Positions 18,674 through 27,689 of a stretch of DNA of 64,000 nt are shown one piece after another. Made by a program: the position numbers and the translations under genes. Below the pieces are notes generated by a model. The model saw only the letters and a list, made by a program, of their open reading frames with translations, was not told the origin of the DNA and made no database searches. Origin of the DNA: Xiheibacterium sp038325765 (GTDB taxonomy: Bacteria > Myxococcota_A > Polyangia > Nannocystales > Nannocystaceae); the NCBI GenBank assembly GCA_038325765.1, contig JBBQJI010000007.1, forward strand, positions 98,721 to 162,720, given 5' to 3'. Numbering within the stretch: position 1 is the first letter of the stretch; every line of letters begins with the position of its first letter.

Positions 18674-19213
18674 TCACGCCGCCGCTGGTAGCATCACATC
18701 GGCGCGCACGTCGCCCGCGAGCGCGCGCCACTGGATCGCACGCTCGAGGAAGACCTCCGAGCAGGCGGTGCGAGCCGCGCGTGCATCGCCACGCACGTAG
18801 AGATCGAGGAAGCCCGGCACCTCGGTCCAGCCCGTCGGAATCGACCCGAACGGTTGCCACCGCAGGTGCACGCGGCTGCCCTCGAGCAGGCCTTCCCACG
18901 GCAACCGTGCGTCGGGAATCCGCGCCGCGAAGGAACGGTCGCGCGCGACCTCATCCCACAGCAGCTCGAAATCCTGGGCGCTGACCGCTTCGGTGCAGCC
19001 GTGCGACATCATGGCGCGCAGGTTCACTGGGCGGCACATCAGGATGTCCTCGGGCGCGAAGCGAAGCTCGTCGCCCCGCATCTGGAACTGCCGGTGCACC
19101 CACCCGCGATCATCGACCTCGTAGAGCGTCATCGCAACTTCGCCGTCACCGGAGACGATGGTGACGCGGAGATAGTAGAGCTGGGGCGGGTCGTGGCGCG
19201 TCGCGGGGATCAC
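18674..19213 (-). CDS. Hypothetical protein, DUF6881-like start
   Basis: 179 residues from a GTG start at 19213. The opening Y-Y-L-R-V-T-I-V-S-G-D-G-E-V-A-M-T-L-Y-E followed by W-V-H-R-Q resembles small DUF6881-type domains. The rest (L-P-W-E-G-L-L-E-G-S-R-V-H-L-R-W) is unassigned. No signal peptide or TM segment is visible. It is divergent from the DUF3347 lipoprotein gene. Function unknown. Confidence 0.55.
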   Translation of the reverse strand: MIPATRHDPPQLYYLRVTIVSGDGEVAMTLYEVDDRGWVHRQFQMRGDELRFAPEDILMCRPVNLRAMMSHGCTEAVSAQDFELLWDEVARDRSFAARIPDARLPWEGLLEGSRVHLRWQPFGSIPTGWTEVPGFLDLYVRGDARAARTACSEVFLERAIQWRALAGDVRADVMLPAAA

Positions 19214-19322
19214 CTTGCCCGCTCATCGTCGCGATGGCGGGCGTCTTGAGCGGGGGCGTCGCGAAGGCCCGCAAGGCCGTCCGACGGCACGTAGCGGGGC
19301 GGCCTGCTATGCTCGGCGCGCT

Positions 19323-19811
19323 GTGCTCGCCCGCTCGACGCTGCTCTTCGCCACCTTGGCTTCCACCTCGGCCTGCGCGCTTGGCGAGACCGCGGCCCCG
19401 ACCGGCGTCGTCCCCTCGTACCTGGCGATCGTCGTGGCGCTCGCCGACGATGACATCGCATCGGTTCGGGCCGACGCCGACGAGCTCGGACGGATCGCGG
19501 CCACGATGTCGGCATCACCGGGCATGGCGAAGGTGGCTAGCGGCGCCAAGGCCCTCGGCGGCGCCGACATCGAGGCCACCCGCACCGCGTTCAAGTCGGT
19601 GTCCGATGGCATGATCGAGTACATGCGCGCCGATGCCTCGACGCAGGCCGGGAACACCATCGTGTTCTGCCCAATGGCGTTCGCCGACACGGGCGCACTG
19701 TGGGTGCAGGCCCACGGCAAGATCGCCAACCCTTACTTCGGTGCGTCGATGATGCGCTGCGGCAACAAGCTCGCGTGGGACGCCGCCCTGCCCGCCACCG
19801 CCGCGCTGTGA
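19323..19811 (+). CDS. DUF3347-domain lipoprotein
   Basis: 162 residues from GTG 19323: V-L-A-R-S-T-L-L-F-A-T-L-A-S-T-S-A-C, a lipoprotein signal. The mature protein has a long helical part (S-Y-L-A-I-V-V-A-L-A-D-D-D) and ends with V-F-C-P-M-A-F-A, then W-V-Q, then I-A-N-P-Y-F-G-A-S-M-M-R-C-G, the DUF3347 signature. This domain occurs at the ends of CusB-type copper-efflux proteins and alone in periplasmic proteins. The two cysteines and methionines could bind metal. No efflux genes are nearby. Confidence 0.75.
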   Translation: MLARSTLLFATLASTSACALGETAAPTGVVPSYLAIVVALADDDIASVRADADELGRIAATMSASPGMAKVASGAKALGGADIEATRTAFKSVSDGMIEYMRADASTQAGNTIVFCPMAFADTGALWVQAHGKIANPYFGASMMRCGNKLAWDAALPATAAL

Positions 19812-19819
19812 CGGGCGGC

Positions 19820-22306
19820 TCAGACGTCGAGGTTGCGGACATTGAGCGCGTTGGCCACGATGAACTCGCGGCGCGGCTCGACATCGTCACCCATCAGTAC
19901 GCTGAAGAGTTGATCGGCCTCGTGGTTGTCGGCAACACGGACCTGCAGTAGCGCACGCTTCGTCGGGTCCATCGTGGTCTCCCACAGCTGCTCCGGGTTC
20001 ATCTCGCCCAGCCCTTTGTAGCGCTGGATCTGCAGGCCAGCGCGACCGGCCTGGTCCATGTGGCCGACCAGCTCCACGAGTCGACGGGTGCGCACGACGA
20101 CCTCACCGGCCTTGGTCAGCGACAGCTCGCCCTTGCCGAGACCCGCGATGTAGCGCCGCGCGGCGAGCAGCTCACCGAGCTCGGGTGACTCCACCAGATC
20201 GCGGCTGAGCACCTCGTACTGCGTCACACCGTCTTGCAGCACGCGCAGGCGGATGGCGTGCAGCGCCGAGTCGCCCTCGTCGAGCACGACTTCGTGGCCG
20301 AGGCGGATCCGGGCGGTGGGATCGGCGTCGAACAGCGCCTGCGCGCGGCCCTGGACGACCTCGGCCATGCTCGCCAAGCGGGAGGTGTCGGCGAACGCGT
20401 CGCGCAACGCGTCGCCGCCGTCCTCCTCGATCAGATCGAGCAGCGCTTCGATCACCGGACCACGGTGATCGCGGCCGAGCCCGTGGACCATGTCGCGGTA
20501 GCGAAGCGCACGGCCGGCGACCTCGGCGAAGACCTCGCGGCTCACCGCGTGCTCGCCGATCGACAGCTCGAGGCTCTCGATGGAGTTGTCGATCACGTAG
20601 CGATCGAGCGCGGCCTCGTTCTTGAGGTAGACGTCTTTCTTGCCGGCGCGGACCTTGTACAGCGGCGGCTGGGCGACGTAGAGGTAGCCGCGATCGATGA
20701 TCTCGGGGAAGTGGCGGTAGAAGAACGTCAGCAGCAGCGTACGGATGTGCGAGCCGTCGACATCGGCATCGGTCATGATGACGATGCGGTGGTACCGCAG
20801 CTTGTTGATGTCGTAGGTGTCCTCGACGCCGGATCCGAGCGCGGTGATGAGCGTGACGATCTCCTGGCTCGACAACATCTTGTCGAGGCGCGCCTTCTCG
20901 ACGTTCAGGATCTTGCCACGCAGCGGCAAGATGGCCTGGACCGCGCGGTCGCGGCCCTGCTTGGCGCTGCCGCCGGCGCTGTCGCCCTCGACGATGAACA
21001 GCTCGGTCTTCTCGGGGTTGCGCTCCTGGCAGTCGGCGAGCTTGCCCGGCAGCGACAGGCCATCGAGCACGCCCTTGCGGGTGATCGTCTCGCGGGCCTT
21101 GCGGGCGGCCGCACGGGCACGCGCCGACAGGATCGCCTTGTCGACGATCAGCTTGGCGCTCTTGGGCTTCTCCTCGAAGAACTTGCCGAGCTGGTCGGTG
21201 AGAAACTGCGAGACCAGGGCCGTGACCTCTCCGGAGACCAGCTTGTCCTTGATCTGCGAGCTGAACTTGGGATCGGGGTGCTGGATCGACAACACGGCGA
21301 CGAGGCCCTCGCGGACGTCCTCACCCGACAGCGGCACCTTGTGCTGCTTGAGCGCCCCGCTCTCCTCGGCGTACTTGTTGACGATCTTGGTCAAGGCGGT
21401 GCGGACGCCCGTGAGGTGGGTGCCGCCGTCCTTGTTGGGGATGTTGTTCGTGTAGCACAGGATGTTCTCCTGGTACGCGTCGGTCCACTGCAGCGCGAGG
21501 CCGATGCCGAGCTCGGCGGGCTCGCCCTCGTGCTCGAAGTTCTCGATGCCCTTGAACTCGATCGGCTCGCCGATGACCGTCTTGTTGAGCGCGAGCAGCT
21601 GCACGAACGCTGCGATGCCGCCCATGCCGTCGAACGACTTCTCGCGGCCGTCGCGGAGATCCTTGAGGGCAAGGGTGACACCGGGGTTGAGGAAGCTCAG
21701 CTCCCGGAAGCGCTGGGCGAGCAGCTCGAAGTCGATCTCGGTGGTGGTGAAGATCAGAGGGTCGGCGTGGAACGTGATCCGGGTGCCGCGCTTCTCGGTG
21801 GTGCCGATGACCTCGACGTTCTCGACGACGTCGCCCCGCTCGAAGCGGGCACGATGCGCCTTGCCCTCGCGCCAGATCTCGAGCTTTAGCCAGTCCGACA
21901 GCGCGTTGACGACCGACACGCCGACACCGTGCAGACCGCCGGACACCTTGTAGTTGCGGTTGTCGAACTTCCCGCCAGCGTGCAGCACCGTCATGATGAC
22001 GATGGACGCGTCGATGATCTCGCCGTGGATCTCCTTGGGACCCGTGGGGATGCCGCGACCGTTGTCTTCGACCGACACCGAGCCGTCGAGGTGAATGGTG
22101 ACGTCGATGCGGTTGCAGTGGCCGGCAAGCGATTCGTCGACTGAGTTGTCGACGACCTCGAACACCATCTTGTGCAGGCCCGAGCCATCGCTGGTGTCGC
22201 CGATGTACATGCCTGGGCGCTTGCGAACCGCCTCGAGGCCCTCGAGGACGGAGATCGAGTCGGCGCCGTAGTCGTCGATCTTCGGTGCGGTCTGGTCGCT
22301 GGACAT
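19820..22306 (-). CDS. gyrB: DNA gyrase subunit B
   Basis: 828 residues. The GHKL ATPase domain (V-V-D-N-S-V-D-E, E-D-N-G-R-G-I-P, G-L-H-G-V-G) is followed by the transducer and the TOPRIM domain, with I-V-E-G-D-S-A-G-G near 437, P-L-R-G-K-I-L-N-V and D-A-D-V-D-G-S-H. The C-terminal signature Y-K-G-L-G-E-M-N-P-E-Q-L-W is present. With GyrA (not in the window) it supercoils DNA. ATG 22306 starts the standard N-terminus; the upstream in-frame extension is not conserved. It is last in the dnaA-dnaN-recF-gyrB series. Confidence 0.97.
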   Translation of the reverse strand: MSSDQTAPKIDDYGADSISVLEGLEAVRKRPGMYIGDTSDGSGLHKMVFEVVDNSVDESLAGHCNRIDVTIHLDGSVSVEDNGRGIPTGPKEIHGEIIDASIVIMTVLHAGGKFDNRNYKVSGGLHGVGVSVVNALSDWLKLEIWREGKAHRARFERGDVVENVEVIGTTEKRGTRITFHADPLIFTTTEIDFELLAQRFRELSFLNPGVTLALKDLRDGREKSFDGMGGIAAFVQLLALNKTVIGEPIEFKGIENFEHEGEPAELGIGLALQWTDAYQENILCYTNNIPNKDGGTHLTGVRTALTKIVNKYAEESGALKQHKVPLSGEDVREGLVAVLSIQHPDPKFSSQIKDKLVSGEVTALVSQFLTDQLGKFFEEKPKSAKLIVDKAILSARARAAARKARETITRKGVLDGLSLPGKLADCQERNPEKTELFIVEGDSAGGSAKQGRDRAVQAILPLRGKILNVEKARLDKMLSSQEIVTLITALGSGVEDTYDINKLRYHRIVIMTDADVDGSHIRTLLLTFFYRHFPEIIDRGYLYVAQPPLYKVRAGKKDVYLKNEAALDRYVIDNSIESLELSIGEHAVSREVFAEVAGRALRYRDMVHGLGRDHRGPVIEALLDLIEEDGGDALRDAFADTSRLASMAEVVQGRAQALFDADPTARIRLGHEVVLDEGDSALHAIRLRVLQDGVTQYEVLSRDLVESPELGELLAARRYIAGLGKGELSLTKAGEVVVRTRRLVELVGHMDQAGRAGLQIQRYKGLGEMNPEQLWETTMDPTKRALLQVRVADNHEADQLFSVLMGDDVEPRREFIVANALNVRNLDV

Positions 22307-22483
22307 GGTTGCAAAACCCTGGGGGTGCCTGTCGAACGCGCCCAGTTCGGCCGCGCGAGACACCCGTCGGACCCGCCGTTGGAACGGGGCGTTCGGGGCG
22401 TGGAACATAGCACGCAGAGCGCCTGGCCACCAGCGCGGAGCGCGGTGGATAGCCTTTTGATTTCAGACGCTTAGGCCACGGCC

Positions 22484-23641
22484 TCAGGGGGCGGTGAGGA
22501 GCCCGCGACAGACCCCCACCAAGCGGCACGACGCGCTGGGCGGGAGCCGCACGAACTCGGCGGCGGTGGTCGTGAGCACGCACTGGCCGACCAGGGCACC
22601 CAGGCGCTCGAAGAGCATGGCGCTGCGCGCCGGATCGAGCTCGCTGGAGACGTCGTCGAGGAGCAGCAGGGGCGCGGTGCCGGTCTCGTCGCGGGCGAGC
22701 TCGAGCTCGGCGAGCTTCAGCGCGAGCACGATGGCGCGGGTCTGGCCCTGGCTCGCGAACTCGGCGACGGGTCGGTCCTCGAGCGTGACCTCGAGCTCGT
22801 CGCGGTGGGGGCCGACGCTGGTGGTGTGCCGCAGGCGGTCGCGCTCGCGCCGTTCGGCCAGGCGGGCCCGCAACGCGGCAGCCCGCTGCGCCTCGGGGAC
22901 CTCACCGGCGGCGCTGACGTAGCGCAGCGATAGCGCCAAACTGCGGCTGGCCTGGGCCGGCTGAGGTCCGTCGCTGCCGTGGATCTCGGTGAACCCGCGC
23001 AACGTGCCGGGGACGAGGGCGGTGAGCAGCCGCTCGCGGCGGGTCCAGATGCGCGCACCGATCTCGGCGATCTGCGCCTCGTAGGTGAGCGACAGGTCGT
23101 GCTGCGCCGTGGCGCCGAGGCTGTCGTCCCGCAGCACGGTGTTGCGCGAGCGGATGACCCGCTCGTAGGCCTGCACGTCGGTGATGTGGCCGCGCTCCCT
23201 GGCGAAGAGCATGCGGTCGAGGAACTGCCTACGCTGCTGGGGGCCGTCGCGCAGCACGGCGAGATCCTCGGGCGTGAACAGGACCGCCTGCAGCCGCCCG
23301 TAGAAGTCGGCCGCCGAGCGCACCAGCTTGTCGTCGGCCCGCGCGGTGCGACGGGTGCTCGCCACACCGCGGTCGAGCGAGACCGCGAGCCGGGTCGGCA
23401 GATCGAGCTGCAGATCGCGGCCGCCCGCGACGACCTGCGCGCGGCTGAGGTCGCGTCCGACCAGCGCACCGAGATCGCTGGTCCGAAACGATCGCAGGGT
23501 CGCAAGCAGGTAGATGGCCTCGATGATGTTGGTCTTGCCGGCGCCGTTGTGGCCCCACAACACCGTGAACCCGTCGCCGAGCTCCAGGCGCGCGCGCTCG
23601 AAGTTGCGGAAGCCCTCGAGCTCGAGCGTCGCGAGTCGCAT
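22484..23641 (-). CDS. recF: DNA replication and repair protein RecF
   Basis: 385 residues. Walker A G-H-N-G-A-G-K-T-N lies at about 30-38. The ABC-type signature region F-A-S-Q-G-Q-T-R-A is near 290, and Walker B L-L-L-L-D-D-V-S-S-E-L is near 330. RecF loads RecA at gaps together with RecO and RecR; recR lies at 53.5 kb. N-terminus L-A-T-L-E-L-E-G-F-R-N-F is typical. It is 48 bases downstream of dnaN. Confidence 0.95.
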   Translation of the reverse strand: MRLATLELEGFRNFERARLELGDGFTVLWGHNGAGKTNIIEAIYLLATLRSFRTSDLGALVGRDLSRAQVVAGGRDLQLDLPTRLAVSLDRGVASTRRTARADDKLVRSAADFYGRLQAVLFTPEDLAVLRDGPQQRRQFLDRMLFARERGHITDVQAYERVIRSRNTVLRDDSLGATAQHDLSLTYEAQIAEIGARIWTRRERLLTALVPGTLRGFTEIHGSDGPQPAQASRSLALSLRYVSAAGEVPEAQRAAALRARLAERRERDRLRHTTSVGPHRDELEVTLEDRPVAEFASQGQTRAIVLALKLAELELARDETGTAPLLLLDDVSSELDPARSAMLFERLGALVGQCVLTTTAAEFVRLPPSASCRLVGVCRGLLTAP

Positions 23642-23689
23642 GGCCGGGGATGGGGGACGGGGCCGGGCAAGGCTGCGCCCGCCCGCCCG

Positions 23690-24802
23690 TCAGATCTTCA
23701 TCGGCATGACGACGCCGAGCAGATCGGGGCCGTCGACCGGCTTGATGACGCAGGGGTCGAGCTCGCCCTGGAACTCGAGCGCGACGTCGCCGCCATCGAT
23801 CGCCTCGATGATCTCGATGAGGTACCGAGCGTTGAAGCCGGCGACCAGCGCCTCGCCGTCGTAGTCGACCGACATCTCCTGGTGGGCGACGCCGAGGTCG
23901 GGATTGTCCGCCGTGAGCTCCAGCTTGCCCGTGGACAGCGCCAACCGGACGGTCGCGGTCTTCTCCGGCGCCATCACCTCGGCGCGCCTGAGCGCCGCCA
24001 GCAGCTCCTCGCGGCTCACGGTGACGCGCCGCTGGTGCGACGACGGAATCACGGCGCGGTACGGCGGGAACTGGACGTTGTTCAGCTTCACCGACATCGA
24101 GAGCTCGTCGGCGCGGACGAACATGTGGGTGTCGCCGATCGCGAGGCCTATGTCGCCGCTGACGCGGTCGAGCATGCGCCGGATCTCGACCATGCCCTTG
24201 CGCGGGATGATGATCCCCTTGTCGAGCTTGGGCCCGGGCAGCCGCGCCGAGAAGCGCGTGAGTCGGTGTCCGTCGGTCGACACCATCGTCGCCTGCTGGC
24301 CATCGCACTCGAACAGCACGCCGTTGAGGTTGATGCGCGCCTCGTCGGTCGAGACCGAGAATATGGTTTTGTGGATGAGGTCGGCGAGCACGTGCCCGGG
24401 GACGTCGCTGAACGCGAGCGTCTTTTTGCCCTTGCCGGCGTCGGGCAGTTCGGGGAAGTCGCTCTCGGGCATGCCCATGAGCTTGAACTCGCTCTTGCCC
24501 GACACGAGCTGGACCCAGTGGTTGTCGAAGCCGCGCAGGCGCAACGGGCCTGGGGGCAGCGTGCGCACGACACCGTGCAGGTGGCGGACGCCGACGGTGA
24601 CGGTGCCCGTCGACTTCACGACCGCGGGGATCGACTCGGTCAGGCCGATCATCAGGTCGGTCGCCGAACACACGAGGTGCCCGTCGTTGGTGGCGCGCAG
24701 CAAGACGTTGGCGAGCACAGGCATCGTGTTGCGCTTGTCGGCCACCGTCTGCGCGAGCGCGAGCGCGGACAGTAGGCGTGCCTGGTCGATCTCCAACTCC
24801 AT
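23690..24802 (-). CDS. dnaN: DNA polymerase III beta sliding clamp
   Basis: 370 residues in three similar clamp domains. The start M-E-L-E-I-D-Q-A-R-L-L and L-A-N-V-L-L-R-A-T-N are typical, and the protein ends with V-V-M-P-M-K-I, matching the usual P-M-R-L-like end. GAAGGAG precedes the ATG by four bases. It forms the ring that tethers the polymerase. It lies directly downstream of the putative origin in the dnaA-dnaN gap. Confidence 0.95.
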   Translation of the reverse strand: MELEIDQARLLSALALAQTVADKRNTMPVLANVLLRATNDGHLVCSATDLMIGLTESIPAVVKSTGTVTVGVRHLHGVVRTLPPGPLRLRGFDNHWVQLVSGKSEFKLMGMPESDFPELPDAGKGKKTLAFSDVPGHVLADLIHKTIFSVSTDEARINLNGVLFECDGQQATMVSTDGHRLTRFSARLPGPKLDKGIIIPRKGMVEIRRMLDRVSGDIGLAIGDTHMFVRADELSMSVKLNNVQFPPYRAVIPSSHQRRVTVSREELLAALRRAEVMAPEKTATVRLALSTGKLELTADNPDLGVAHQEMSVDYDGEALVAGFNARYLIEIIEAIDGGDVALEFQGELDPCVIKPVDGPDLLGVVMPMKI

Positions 24803-24820
24803 GGGGCTCCTTCGGGTCTC

Positions 24821-24868
24821 GGACGGGCGGGCTCTCGGACGGGCGGGCTCTCGGACGGGTGAGTCGGC
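24821..24868. repeat. 16-bp tandem repeat beside the AT-rich patch
   Basis: GGACGGGCGGGCTCTC is repeated at 24821-24836 and 24837-24852 exactly, and degenerately after 24853. It is non-coding, just upstream of dnaN. Confidence 0.85.
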
Positions 24869-25070
24869 CGAGAGTAGATCAAAAGATAGAATTAAATTAC
24901 CGTCGTCGTCGTAGGGGTGTTCAAAGGTGAGTAAGTGACGCACATCTTTGATAAGACAGGGGAAATCAAGTGGACGACGGCGGGAGGGCGGAGTGGACGG
25001 CGGCGGTCGGCCGGGGATGGCGGACCGCGCGATGGCGCGGCACAGGTTCGTCCACAGGGTCGTGCCCTGG

Positions 25071-25079
25071 TTGTCCACA
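25071..25079 (+). promoter_or_regulatory. DnaA box (one mismatch)
   Basis: TTGTCCACA differs from the consensus TTATCCACA at one position. A weaker TCGTCCACA lies 23 bases upstream in the same orientation. Confidence 0.6.
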
Positions 25080-25159
25080 GCGGTGGCCGGGCATGCTTCG
25101 TCCGAGACGCCGCGGCATCTCGGGAGAGGATCGGCGGATCACGTCCGCCGCTTTTGGGA

Positions 25160-26503
25160 TCAGCCGGGTTGGCCGACGAGTTGGTGACGCAGCGACTCGA
25201 TGACGCCGCGGAGCTCGGGGTCGGTGGTCTGGATCTCGGCCATGCGACGGCAGGCGTTGATCACGGTGGAGTGATCCTTGCCCCCGAAGCGGAGGCCGAT
25301 CTCGGGGTAGCTCGAGCCCGTGAGCTCGCGGCTGAGATACATGGCGATCATGCGCGGCCGGGCGATGCCCTTGTGCCGACGTTGACCCTTGAGATCGGTG
25401 ATGCGCACCGAGAAGAAGCCGGCGACGGCCTTCTGGATCGCCTCGACGGTGAGCTGCGACGCCATGCGCGGCGCCGCCGTGTCGCCCAGGACGTCGCGTA
25501 CGAACTCCTGGGTGATGGGCACGCCCTTGAGCGCGGCGAAGGTCGACACGCGCACCAAGGCGCCCTCGAGTTCGCGCACGTTGCTGCGCACGAGCGTGGC
25601 CAGGTAGACGGTGACGTCCGGGGCGATCGCGATGCGCTCGTCCTCGGCCTTCTGGCGCAGGATCGCGACGCGGGTCTCGAGATCCGGAGGCTTGATGTCG
25701 GCGACCAGGCCCCAGTTGAGGCGCGACGTGATGCGCTCCTCCATGCCCTGCATGTCCGACGGCGTGCGATCGGCCGTGACCATGATCTGCTTGCCCGACT
25801 CGTACAGCGCGTTGAAGACGTGGAAGAACTCGTCCATCGTGCGGTCGCGACCGGCGATGAACTGGATGTCGTCGACGAGCAGCACGTCGCAGTCCTCGCG
25901 GTAGCGCTTGCGGAACTGGTCGCACTCGTTGAAGCGGACCGCCGAGATGAACTCGTTCATGAACCGCTCGGCCGACAGATAGACGATGCGCAGCTCGGGT
26001 CGCCCGTGGTGCAGGGCGTGACCGACCGCGTGGAGCAGGTGGGTCTTGCCGAGGCCGACCCCGCCATAAATGAAGAGCGGGTTGAAGCGCTTGCCCGGCT
26101 CCTCGGCGACGGCGTGGGCGGCGGAGGCCGCGAGCTCGTTGCTGGCGCCCTTGATGAAGGTGCCGAAGCGGTAGCGCTCGGACAGGCCAGTCGGCGCCGA
26201 GCTGCGGCGTGCCGGGGACACCACGGGCACCGGCGCCGTGGGGGGCTCCGGGATCGGCGCGGCGTCCTCGGCGACGTCGACCTCGATCGTGTACCGCTCG
26301 TGGGTGCGGGAGAAGATCTCCTGCAGCACCGCCTCGCGGTAGTGGTTCTCGAACCACTCCTTCATGAACAGGCTCGGCGCGCGCAGCCTCAGCACGCCGG
26401 GGGCCGCATCCACCATCACCATGGGGCGCAGCCAGAGCTCGTAGGTCTCGCTGCCCAGGCGCGGGCGCAGACCTGCAAGGGCATCCGTCCAGATGTCCGT
26501 CAT
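25160..26503 (-). CDS. dnaA: Chromosomal replication initiator protein DnaA
   Basis: 447 residues. Domain I starts M-T-D-I-W-T-D-A-L. Domain III has Walker A G-G-V-G-L-G-K-T-H, Walker B L-L-V-D-D-I-Q-F, and a sensor region. Domain IV ends with the DnaA signature G-G-K-D-H-S-T-V-I-N-A-C. It binds 9-mer boxes and opens the origin. DnaA-box-like sites lie both upstream and downstream of the gene, which would allow autoregulation. ATG 26503 gives the typical N-terminus. Confidence 0.97.
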   Translation of the reverse strand: MTDIWTDALAGLRPRLGSETYELWLRPMVMVDAAPGVLRLRAPSLFMKEWFENHYREAVLQEIFSRTHERYTIEVDVAEDAAPIPEPPTAPVPVVSPARRSSAPTGLSERYRFGTFIKGASNELAASAAHAVAEEPGKRFNPLFIYGGVGLGKTHLLHAVGHALHHGRPELRIVYLSAERFMNEFISAVRFNECDQFRKRYREDCDVLLVDDIQFIAGRDRTMDEFFHVFNALYESGKQIMVTADRTPSDMQGMEERITSRLNWGLVADIKPPDLETRVAILRQKAEDERIAIAPDVTVYLATLVRSNVRELEGALVRVSTFAALKGVPITQEFVRDVLGDTAAPRMASQLTVEAIQKAVAGFFSVRITDLKGQRRHKGIARPRMIAMYLSRELTGSSYPEIGLRFGGKDHSTVINACRRMAEIQTTDPELRGVIESLRHQLVGQPG

Positions 26504-27153
26504 AAGGCTCCGGTCCACAGGCGTCAGGTCGCTGTGGATTTCACGTGAAGTCGCGGGAATCAGAGGAAAAATCCTGAGAGATGCGGGGGGATGTCCACAG
26601 CGTTCGCCGGCCCACTTTCGGGCCGGGCTCGGGGTTGTCTCCGAGCTGGGGGCTCGGGGGGGATGCCGGGGCCGCGGACGAAGGGGAGCGCGCTGCGCCG
26701 CCCTTGGACAGAAACGCGCGGTGTTCGCGAACCGCACCCGGCGAGGGCCGCCGGGCGAGGGGCGTGCCTTCTACTCAACCTCGTGGACCCCCGGCAACCG
26801 GGTCGTTTCAGGGCTGTCACAAAGCCTTGAGATCATTGGGGTTTGATAGGCGGTCGGCGGCCGGTGCGGCGCCAGGAGTGGATCCGTCGGCCACTTGGCC
26901 GCGTGATCCACCGAGGATCACTCCCGAATTGGGGAGGGGATCGGGAGGGGGCACGTACGTCCCAGACACCGAGCGGACTTGCGGACCCGTGCGCACGGAA
27001 GTCCGCTTTCCAAGCCGGTTCGCGGGCTCGGCTGAATGCAGCGCATCACCCCAGCGGCCGCCCGTGCCAAGCGCAGATCCCCCAGGGCCATGGTGGGCGC
27101 ACGCCCGACCGGTTTGACACCCCACGCGCGCGCTGCTATCGATCCGCCCCGCC
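26504..27153. other. dnaA-rpmH intergenic region with DnaA-box-like sites
   Basis: 650 bp with no credible gene. Box-like sequences are CGGTCCACA (26511-26519), AAATCCACA on the minus strand (26532-26540) and ATGTCCACA (26588-26596). Just inside the dnaA side is TTTCACGTGAA (26539-26549), the centre of the classical parS palindrome with unmatched ends. The right end carries the rpmH promoter. The region must hold the dnaA promoter, which I could not place, and may be a second origin segment. Confidence 0.5.
27114..27142 (+). promoter_or_regulatory. Promoter of the rpmH operon
   Basis: TTGACA (27114-27119), a 17-bp spacer and TATCGA (27137-27142). Predicted initiation near 27149 leaves only about five bases before the rpmH ATG, and no Shine-Dalgarno is visible, so the mRNA may be almost leaderless. 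Confidence 0.65.
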
Positions 27154-27303
27154 ATGAAGCGCACCTACCAGCCCCACAACATTCGTCGCAAGCGCACCCA
27201 TGGCTTCCGCGCGCGCATGGCCACCAAGAACGGCCGCAAGATCCTTTCCGCACGTCGTCGTCGGGGCCGCAAGCGCCTGACCGTCGAAATCGGCGGCAAG
27301 TAA
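27154..27303 (+). CDS. rpmH: Ribosomal protein L34
   Basis: 49 residues, M-K-R-T-Y-Q-P-H-N-I-R-R-K-R-T-H-G-F followed by R-A-R-M-A-T-K-N-G-R-K-I-L-S, the invariant L34 pattern. It is part of the large ribosomal subunit. It leads the operon rpmH-rnpA-yidD-yidC-jag-mnmE and diverges from dnaA, the common bacterial arrangement. Confidence 0.97.
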   Translation: MKRTYQPHNIRRKRTHGFRARMATKNGRKILSARRRRGRKRLTVEIGGK

Positions 27304-27308
27304 TCGCG

Positions 27309-27689
27309 GTGATCCCGGGCGCGCAGCGATTCGGCCGCGCCTTCCGGCTGCGGCGCCGGGTCGACTTCCTCCGCGTGCAGGGCAGTGGTGGCAAGCTCCA
27401 CGTCCGGCACTTCCTCGTGTTCGTCGTGCGCAACCCCACCACGCCGCAGTTGCCCCCGCCGCGGCTGGGTGTCACCGTCACGCGCAAGGTGGGCAACGCC
27501 GTGACTCGCAATCGCATCAAGCGCTGGGTTCGGGAGGCGTTTCGCCGCCACCGCACAGGGCTCGCGGCGGGACTCGACATGGTCTGGGTGGCCAAGCGCA
27601 GCGCGGCACAGACCGCCTACGCCGAGGTCCTCGCCGACATGGAGCGGGTGTGCAGCCGCGACGAGTTGTGCCGAGGTCCACAGCCATGA
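27309..27689 (+). CDS. rnpA: Ribonuclease P protein component
   Basis: 126 residues from GTG 27309, five bases after rpmH. The family pattern F-R-L-R-R-R-V-D-F is followed by L-G-V-T-V-T-R-K-V-G-N-A-V-T-R-N-R-I-K-R, the basic RNA-binding motif. It assists the RNase P RNA in maturing tRNA 5' ends. The RNA subunit gene was not found in the window. Its stop overlaps yidD by four bases. Confidence 0.93.
   Translation: MIPGAQRFGRAFRLRRRVDFLRVQGSGGKLHVRHFLVFVVRNPTTPQLPPPRLGVTVTRKVGNAVTRNRIKRWVREAFRRHRTGLAAGLDMVWVAKRSAAQTAYAEVLADMERVCSRDELCRGPQP

Larger units (their letters stand above)
24803..25159. other. dnaA-dnaN intergenic region, candidate oriC (unwinding side)
   Basis: 357 bp. It has an AT-rich patch at 24876-24900 (reads GATCAAAAGATAGAATTAAA within it) and DnaA-box-like sites TCGTCCACA (25048-25056) and TTGTCCACA (25071-25079, one mismatch to TTATCCACA). 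A 16-bp tandem repeat lies at 24821-24868. On the minus strand TTGAAC (24924-24919) and TAATTT (24899-24894) could be a poorly spaced dnaN promoter. This composition is expected of an origin, which in many bacteria lies between these two genes. Confidence 0.55.

Noticed and set aside
20234..21889. Long plus-strand ORF opposite gyrB
   Set aside because: Antisense shadow of a well-conserved gene; similar shadows lie opposite recF, dnaN, dnaA and the GTPases.
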